Assembly: GCA_025774865.1 (NCBI GenBank)
Contig: JALGZO010000610.1
Span: 1 to 5,957, forward strand
DNA length: 5,957 nt
Source of the DNA: a bacterium
Lineage (GTDB): Bacteria > ARS69
Direction of reading: 5' to 3'
The notes under the pieces are model-generated. The model was not told the DNA's origin. It ran no database searches and was given only the letters and a program-made list of their open reading frames with translations. Of the stretch, positions 1-5,957 are shown piece by piece; position 1 is the first letter of the stretch, and every line of letters starts with the position of its first letter. The position numbers and the translations under genes were made by a program.

Positions 1-898
1 TCGCCGGCGTCGTCCCTTGCTGAAGCTCTGCAACCTCCGCGCGCGATCGGCCTTCGTACGCGCGCTGTCCCGTGAACATCTCGTAGAGCACGAGCCCGAG
101 CGCGTAGATGTCGCTCGCGGTGGAGACGGAGCGCCCGGCGAGTTGCTCGGGCGCCATGAACGACGGAGTCCCGGAAAGGATCTCAACGCCTTCGATCCCT
201 TCGGCCAGACCGGCCAGCCCGAAATCCGTGATGCGGACCCGTCCGTTCGGATCGATCATGACGTTCTGCGGCTTCAGATCGCGATGCAGGATTCCCTGCT
301 CGTGCGCGGCGTGGAGTCCCGCGCAAAGCTGTCGAGCGAGGCTGATCGCGCGCTCACTCGGTAGCCTCCCCACCTTCTTCAAGAGCGATCCGAGATCGTC
401 TCCGTCGACGTATTCCATCGACAGAAAATGGTGGCCGTCGGCCTCGCCGAGGTCGTACACGCGGCAGACGTTCTGGTGCGAGACCTGCCGCGCGGTGCGC
501 ACCTCGGAGGCGAGTCGCTCCAGCCGCGACGCGTCCCGTTGCAGTTCCTCAGGCAGGAACTTGAGCGCGACGGGCTGTCCGAGCTTGAGATCGTCGGCGC
601 GGTAGACCTCACCCATACCACCGCGCCCGGCGAGCCCGACGATGCGGTATCGATCCGCAAGAAGGGTGCCGGAGACGAACCGTCCCGCGAACTGGCTCGA
701 GGACGTGCGGCTCGGCGTGCCGCTCGCAGGCGTGGTTTCTCGGACGGTCGCGCCGACGTCTCGGCCATCGAGAGCGCTTCCGCAGGACGGGCAGAAGCGA
801 CTGGCGTCGGGAGCATCGTGGGAGCAGGAGCGGCAGCGGGACGCTACTCTGAATATCCACCTCGATGCGACCCTGGAGGCGATTCCCGTGAGAAACAT
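1..898 (-). CDS. Zinc-ribbon Ser/Thr protein kinase, N-terminal part (runs off left edge)
   Basis: A Hanks-type protein kinase that would transfer phosphate from ATP to Ser/Thr of target proteins. The 299 residues in the window start with a four-Cys zinc ribbon (C22-x2-C25, C36-x2-C39), a short Ser/Thr-rich linker, and then the kinase fold from about residue 84. All key motifs are present: glycine loop GRGGMGEVY (91-99), catalytic lysine in VALK (K113), helix-C glutamate (E132), HRDLKPQN (205-212), DFG (225-227) and APE (249-251). The end of the kinase domain and any C-terminal region, often membrane or propeller/TPR modules in this family, lie outside the window. I chose the ATG at 898 because it is the only ATG/GTG/TTG in frame close before the zinc ribbon, and a GGAG (905-908) sits 6 nt upstream. 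An in-frame ATG at 976 is an alternative. The start overlaps the divergent gene at 888. The substrate is unknown. Confidence 0.95.
   Translation of the reverse strand, partial: MFLTGIASRVASRWIFRVASRCRSCSHDAPDASRFCPSCGSALDGRDVGATVRETTPASGTPSRTSSSQFAGRFVSGTLLADRYRIVGLAGRGGMGEVYRADDLKLGQPVALKFLPEELQRDASRLERLASEVRTARQVSHQNVCRVYDLGEADGHHFLSMEYVDGDDLGSLLKKVGRLPSERAISLARQLCAGLHAAHEQGILHRDLKPQNVMIDPNGRVRITDFGLAGLAEGIEGVEILSGTPSFMAPEQLAGRSVSTASDIYALGLVLYEMFTGQRAYEGRSRAEVAELQQGTTPA
875..879 (+). promoter_or_regulatory. Ribosome binding site deciding a GTG start
   Basis: GGAGG lies 8 nt before the GTG at 888. It selects that GTG, with the signal-peptide-like stretch that follows, over the much longer in-frame opening that begins at 642. 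It lies inside the opposite-strand kinase coding sequence. Confidence 0.7.
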
Positions 899-1487
899 CT
901 GGATCTCCGCGGCGGCGCTGCTGGTGAGCGCGACCTCCACGCCGGCCGGACTTCCCGACCCGTCCCGCTCGGCCATGGGGCTCTTTGGACAGGGCACCTC
1001 CTGCCACTACCGTTTCCGAATGGACGGCGGCCTCGATCAGCTGACCGTGTGCGTCACATTGCGCACCCAGTTCGACACTCCCATCCCGGACTGCAGCACC
1101 TCCGTCACACTCACGCCGAACGCGGGCACGATCGCGTTCGGCACTTGCTGTCCGAATCCGCAGGCCGGTGTCACGGACTTCGATGGAACAATCCAGTTCG
1201 TGTTCGACCAGATCGGCGGACGGGGGAGTCTGGATGTGTGCGCAACGGAGCACTGCATCGCCGAGATCGGGGTCGCGACCGAGACCATCGACTTCACGAG
1301 CCCCGACCTCGACGCCAGCGGCGGCCACAACGTCGTGATCGACCTGGGCATCTGGGCCGGATGTTACCAGCCGGCTCCGTATTGCCCCTGGTCGGACTAC
1401 AACTGCGACGGCACCGTGGACGTCCTCGATCTCGGTCTCTGGGCCGGCGGGATCGGGCTCGAGTGCGGCCAGACGGCCTGCCCGTAA
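888..1487 (+). CDS. Exported Cys-rich protein with C-terminal dockerin/EF-hand-like pair
   Basis: A 199-residue protein of unknown function. It starts with a basic residue and a short hydrophobic stretch (about residues 4-15) ending in small residues, consistent with a signal peptide. The body (about 37-135) is beta-rich with regularly placed Cys. There are 12 Cys in all (39, 55, 69, 87, 88, 118, 123, 159, 166, 173, 193, 198), suggesting disulfides outside the cytoplasm. The C-terminus holds two similar units. The second is a canonical 12-residue calcium loop (D170, N172, D174, T176, D178, D181) followed by LGLWAGG. The first is a degenerate version (D140, D142, S144, D152, one residue longer) followed by LGIWAG. 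This is the layout of a type I dockerin, but it could be a self-standing calcium-binding domain. The stop is TAA at 1485. No neighbour suggests a partner. The function call is uncertain, but the reading frame and export are well supported. Confidence 0.8.
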   Translation: MRNIWISAAALLVSATSTPAGLPDPSRSAMGLFGQGTSCHYRFRMDGGLDQLTVCVTLRTQFDTPIPDCSTSVTLTPNAGTIAFGTCCPNPQAGVTDFDGTIQFVFDQIGGRGSLDVCATEHCIAEIGVATETIDFTSPDLDASGGHNVVIDLGIWAGCYQPAPYCPWSDYNCDGTVDVLDLGLWAGGIGLECGQTACP

Positions 1488-1504
1488 GAACCTCGAACGG
1501 CGAA

Positions 1505-1534
1505 GAGCGCCCGATCCGCCGGGACCGGGCGCTC
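1505..1534. terminator. GC-rich hairpin between convergent genes, possible bidirectional terminator
   Basis: A perfect 9-bp inverted repeat (1505-1513 GAGCGCCCG with 1526-1534 CGGGCGCTC) can extend, past one A/C mismatch, by 3 more pairs to a GCCG loop. It sits in the 69-bp gap between the stop of the plus-strand gene (1487) and the stop of the OsmC-family gene (1557), so it could serve both. There is no clear T-run on either side, so it is not a classical intrinsic terminator. Confidence 0.55.
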
Positions 1535-1556
1535 GCTGCACGAAAGGTGGCCTTCG

Positions 1557-2126
1557 TCACTCGACGACGGTCACCGTGACCGGCACTGACTTCGAGACGA
1601 CGTCGTACACCGGCGAAAGGTGCTTGGCTTCCTGAACCAGGTTCTCCAGTTCCTCACGCGAAGCGTCGCCTTCGATCCGGAACTTGATCTCGATACTCTG
1701 GTAACCGGGGCGAACGTCCTTCGAGAGCCCGAGGAACCCATGAAGGTCGAGGTCGCCTTCGAGCTCCGACTCGAGCCGCGTGATCCGGATTCCACGCGCG
1801 GCTCCGTGGTAAGTGATGGCCGTGGTCACACAAGCGGCGAGTCCCGTGAGCAGGAATTCCACCGGGTTGGCGCCACGGTCTTCGCCGAGCAAGAGCGGTG
1901 GCTCGTCGGCGGCGAATACGAAGGCCTGCGCGTGGCGCCGCGGCTCGCACGCACCGTAGAACTCGTCGATGATCGTGCGGTTGAGACCGCCGTTCTCCCA
2001 CTGGTTCCGTGCCCGGAACTTGAACTTCGCGATCTCCGCGTTGCCCTGGATCGCTTCGATGGTTCCGAAGAGCTGGTCCGTATCGACTCCGTTCACGACG
2101 CCCTTGTTCTTCAGCTCCTGCGACAT
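1557..2126 (-). CDS. OsmC-family protein lacking the second (resolving) cysteine
   Basis: A 189-residue soluble protein of the OsmC/Ohr fold, a family that includes thiol peroxidases acting on organic hydroperoxides. The family core is clear: NPVEFLLTGLAACVTT (87-102) carries the expected reactive cysteine C99 at the start of the long central helix. The C-terminal part has an LxGFLGL segment (about 128-134) and SPVYDVVSKSVPVTV (171-185). At the place where OsmC and Ohr have the second Cys (CPV or CPY), this protein has Ser171. The subfamily with SPV here is widespread and its substrate is not established, so I do not call it a peroxidase. The start is the ATG at 2126, with AAGGAG 7 nt upstream. 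The open frame continues far upstream, but without a family match. It lies downstream of a sigma-54 promoter and next to a sigma-54 activator gene. Confidence 0.93.
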   Translation of the reverse strand: MSQELKNKGVVNGVDTDQLFGTIEAIQGNAEIAKFKFRARNQWENGGLNRTIIDEFYGACEPRRHAQAFVFAADEPPLLLGEDRGANPVEFLLTGLAACVTTAITYHGAARGIRITRLESELEGDLDLHGFLGLSKDVRPGYQSIEIKFRIEGDASREELENLVQEAKHLSPVYDVVSKSVPVTVTVVE

Positions 2127-2133
2127 GGTTCCT

Positions 2134-2139
2134 CTCCTT
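2134..2139 (-). promoter_or_regulatory. Ribosome binding site of the OsmC-family gene
   Basis: AAGGAG lies 7 nt before the ATG at 2126. It fixes this start against in-frame openings that extend up to 2639, which would run through the neighbouring regulatory region and into the activator gene. Confidence 0.8.
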
Positions 2140-2173
2140 TCGAGTGAGTGTGTCGATTGATGCGTCGCCATAG

Positions 2174-2189
2174 AGCAGGGCCCGTGCCA
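2174..2189 (-). promoter_or_regulatory. Sigma-54 (-24/-12) promoter for the OsmC-family gene
   Basis: On the minus strand the sequence reads TGGCACGGGCCCTGCT. Against the sigma-54 consensus TGGCACG-N4-TTGCW it matches every defined position except one (C for the first T of TTGC), with GG and GC elements at exactly the required spacing. Transcription would start near 2161-2163, giving a leader of roughly 36 nt before the ATG at 2126 that contains the ribosome binding site. The adjacent gene encodes a sigma-54 activator, which raises confidence. Activity itself is inferred. Confidence 0.8.
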
Positions 2190-2257
2190 GGTTCGTCTGC
2201 ATTGCCGAAGAGGTTGGAGAGCAACGAGTTGAGGAATCTCGGGCGAACGCGCCACCC

Positions 2258-2267
2258 TCGCGAGATC
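2258..2267. repeat. Half-site copy of the operator motif
   Basis: TCGCGAGATC here is identical to 2275-2284, which is the left part of the first palindrome, and differs by one base from 2298-2307 in the second (TCGTGAGATC). This copy does not continue into a full palindrome. It may be a weak or auxiliary binding site between the palindromes and the promoter. Confidence 0.45.
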
Positions 2268-2275
2268 CGACGATT

Positions 2276-2289
2276 CGCGAGATCTCGCG
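2276..2289. promoter_or_regulatory. Perfect 14-bp palindrome, putative upstream activator site 1
   Basis: CGCGAGATCTCGCG reads the same on both strands. Its centre is about 120 bp upstream of the predicted start of the OsmC-family transcript, in the 80-150 bp range usual for sigma-54 activator sites. A palindrome with no loop suits a dimeric Fis-type helix-turn-helix better than an RNA hairpin. Which protein binds it is inferred from the neighbouring gene. Confidence 0.6.
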
Positions 2290-2298
2290 GGCCACGCT

Positions 2299-2312
2299 CG
2301 TGAGATCTCACG
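2299..2312. promoter_or_regulatory. Perfect 14-bp palindrome, putative upstream activator site 2
   Basis: CGTGAGATCTCACG is a second perfect palindrome, sharing the GAGATCTC core with site 1 and differing only at the symmetric third position of each arm. The centres are 23 bp apart, about two helical turns, so two dimers would lie on the same face of the DNA. It ends 11 bp past the end of the activator gene. Confidence 0.6.
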
Positions 2313-2323
2313 GACGCGAAGCG

Positions 2324-4254
<1,931 letters not shown>

Positions 4255-4258
<4 letters not shown>

Positions 4259-5931
4259 CGAACGATCAGAATCTTCCTCGTGCTGACGTCATGCGCCGAC
4301 TCCAGCCTGGCCAGGTAGACGCCCGCCGGGACGGCGACGCCGTCCTGCCCCCGGCCGTTCCACGGAACCGCGTGAATGCCGGCCGCTCCCGGTCCGTCGA
4401 CGAGCTCTCGCACGAGACGGCCCTGCACATCATAGAGGCCCAACCGGACCCGCCCGGGGCGCGACAGTGAGTAGGTGATCGTCGTCTGCTGGACGAAGGG
4501 ATTCGGGTAGTTGCGGCCCAAACCGGAAGAGCCGGACACCAAAGAGAGCTCCCCGATTCCCGTACCGCCCCCGGCAATCTCGATCGCGTACAGATCGCCC
4601 CCGTTCCCCCCGATGGTCGCGTGAACGTTCTTTCCGCATGTCGCGATGTACGTGTTCCCGCCGGCCGAGGTGGCGATGTCCATGTCGATCATCGATCCGG
4701 GCGTGTCCAGAGAATAGACCGGGGTGGAACTCGAGCGCTCGAAAACGTGGAGCTCCGGAAACTGGCCCCCCCAGGAGCCGATGGCGAAGTGGTCCCCGTC
4801 CGTCGAGAACCTCATCGACGTGGGGATGTCGGTCAGGCCGAAGGGAGCTTCGGGAGACGGGCTGCCGTAGTCGTGCGTCCACTGGAGACTCAACGAAGGA
4901 AGCTCGTATAGCTCCACCGAAATCTCGTTCGGGACTCCGCTTCCGTTGTCCCAGGCGATGGCGAGATTGCTCTCATCCTCGGAAAGCGCGCACTGCCCCA
5001 CGTACCGAGTGCCCGGCGGATCGTACGTCCACGTCGGCGTATAGGAGGAGCCGTTCCATTCTCTCAAGAAGAACGTGGTCCAGCCCCAGGCGAGGTACTT
5101 TCCGTCGCCGGAGATCGCGAGTGCGTCGTTTCCCGCGCCGATGGCTCCGCTCCAGCGGAGAATCGGGACCGAGCGATCGTAGACGTATACGGTCGGCCAG
5201 GACGCCAGGGCGATGAACCGTCCGTCGGGCGTGATCTCGGTCGCCACGATCGACCCGGTCGGAAGATCATCGTCCACGACCGGAGTCCCACTCCCCGAGT
5301 CGAAGGCGAGAAGTCGGCCCTGTTGGCCACCGTCGGCCCACATCGTGATGCCCACGGCGATGGTCGACCCGTCGTCGGATACGCGAATCGGCTTGCGGCT
5401 CGCCCATCCCTGATAGACGAGCGTCCGACACGGATACACCACGTAGGACCAGAGCGGAGTGGACGACCCCGGCCGCCACTCCCGGATCGTCGCCACGGAG
5501 TCCGCGGGATCGAAGTCGACGGCGGCAAGCACGTTCCCGTCGCGCGACGCATCCACGAAGAACTCGTTGCCGGCGTGAACCCAGTCCTCGGTTCCGTCGC
5601 CACCGAGCGGCACGGTCTCGACCTGCCGGGGAGCGTTCAGGTAGGTGCCGGAGAAGACGACTCCCTCGGCGTCGCTCACGCCCGTCGACGTGTAGATCGT
5701 GTTCGCGAGATTTCGATGCCAAAGGACCGTCCCACTGCCTCGTGCGTCGAGGTTCGCCGGCAGATCCGAATGCGGCCGCGAGACAGGTCCCCGCTCGAGG
5801 CGCACCTCGGCCGACGTGACGCCGCTCGACATCTCACGGGTGATCGTGGCCACGCTCGTGGCCGATGAACGCTCGGCCGCGAGCATCCCGACCATCAAGA
5901 CGAGCCCCGAGAACAGCATTGTCACTTTCAT
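4255..5931 (-). CDS. Exported beta-propeller protein with FlgD-like/type IX-type sorting tail
   Basis: A 558-residue exported protein of unknown specific function. It begins with a signal peptide (hydrophobic about 4-18, likely cleaved near A24). The middle (about 70-455) is a propeller. Seven strand-turn motifs of the type '(S/T)xDGxxhAhG' start near residues 126, 182, 230, 270, 313, 371 and 417, each about 40-58 residues apart, with WD40/PQQ-like '[11 protein letters not shown]' strands between. The end (about 472-558) is a FlgD Ig-like/sorting domain: NYPNPF (474-479), [19 protein letters not shown], the GxxVRELVDG strand, [19 protein letters not shown] and a basic last strand ending KILIVR. 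Such tails direct proteins to the cell surface by type IX-type secretion in FCB bacteria. The start is ATG 5931, with AGGAGG 7 nt before it. It is the first gene of a two-gene operon with the sigma-54 activator. Ligand-binding or scaffold roles are possible; no catalytic motif was seen. Confidence 0.9.
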
Positions 5932-5938
5932 GACTCAT

Positions 5939-5944
5939 CCTCCT
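5939..5944 (-). promoter_or_regulatory. Ribosome binding site of the propeller gene
   Basis: A full AGGAGG lies 7 nt upstream of the ATG at 5931, marking a strong translation start for the two-gene operon. The promoter lies beyond the right edge of the window. Confidence 0.8.
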
Positions 5945-5957
5945 CGAGTCGAGTAAT

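Noticed and set aside
642-887. Extended N-terminus for the exported protein, starting at 642
   Set aside because: It would bury the signal peptide and lies antisense to the kinase zinc ribbon; GTG 888 has a good ribosome site.
609-1541. Long minus-strand open frame covering the exported protein and kinase start
   Set aside because: Arg/Ala-rich low-quality translation without domain signs; the kinase frame and the plus-strand signal-peptide protein explain the same DNA.
2258-2312. The palindromic cluster as an RNA hairpin terminator or CRISPR-like repeat
   Set aside because: Each palindrome has no loop, the units are only two and a half, spacing is irregular, and there is no T-run; operator sites fit better.

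Overview
This is a GC-rich window of dense bacterial coding sequence carrying five genes: four on the minus strand and one on the plus strand. Two secreted proteins point to a deep-branching, GC-rich member of the FCB group. One ends in a 'NYPNPF...' FlgD-like/type IX-type sorting tail, and the other in an 'SPDLD...DLGxWAG...DxNxDG...DLGLWAG' dockerin-like ending. This combination is familiar from candidate lineages such as Eisenbacteria or Krumholzibacteriota. The taxon is an inference from protein style; there is no rRNA or marker gene in the window.

Layout, left to right. (1) 1-898, minus: N-terminal part of a Ser/Thr protein kinase with a zinc ribbon in front, running off the left edge. 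(2) 888-1487, plus: a 199-residue Cys-rich exported protein with a C-terminal EF-hand/dockerin-like pair. Its start overlaps the kinase start head to head. (3) A GC-rich hairpin at 1505-1534 lies between convergent genes. (4) 1557-2126, minus: an OsmC-family protein. (5) 2127-2323: a 197-bp regulatory region with a near-consensus sigma-54 (-24/-12) promoter facing the OsmC gene and, 87 bp or more upstream of it, two perfect 14-bp palindromes. (6) 2324-4258, minus: a GAF-PAS-AAA+-Fis sigma-54 activator with an intact GAFTGA loop. (7) 4255-5931, minus: an exported, probably seven-bladed beta-propeller protein with a sorting tail. Its stop overlaps the activator start by 4 bp (GTGA).

The most coherent story is a small regulatory module. 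The propeller gene and the sigma-54 activator gene form a translationally coupled operon. Just downstream, the activator appears to have its own target: the palindromes have the position and symmetry of upstream activator sites, and the promoter is of the class such activators open. The OsmC-family protein would then be switched on by whatever the GAF and PAS domains sense. The promoter and palindromes are read directly from the sequence; the regulatory link is inference. No gene-free stretch exceeds 300 bases, and I saw no RNA genes, mobile elements or CRISPR arrays.
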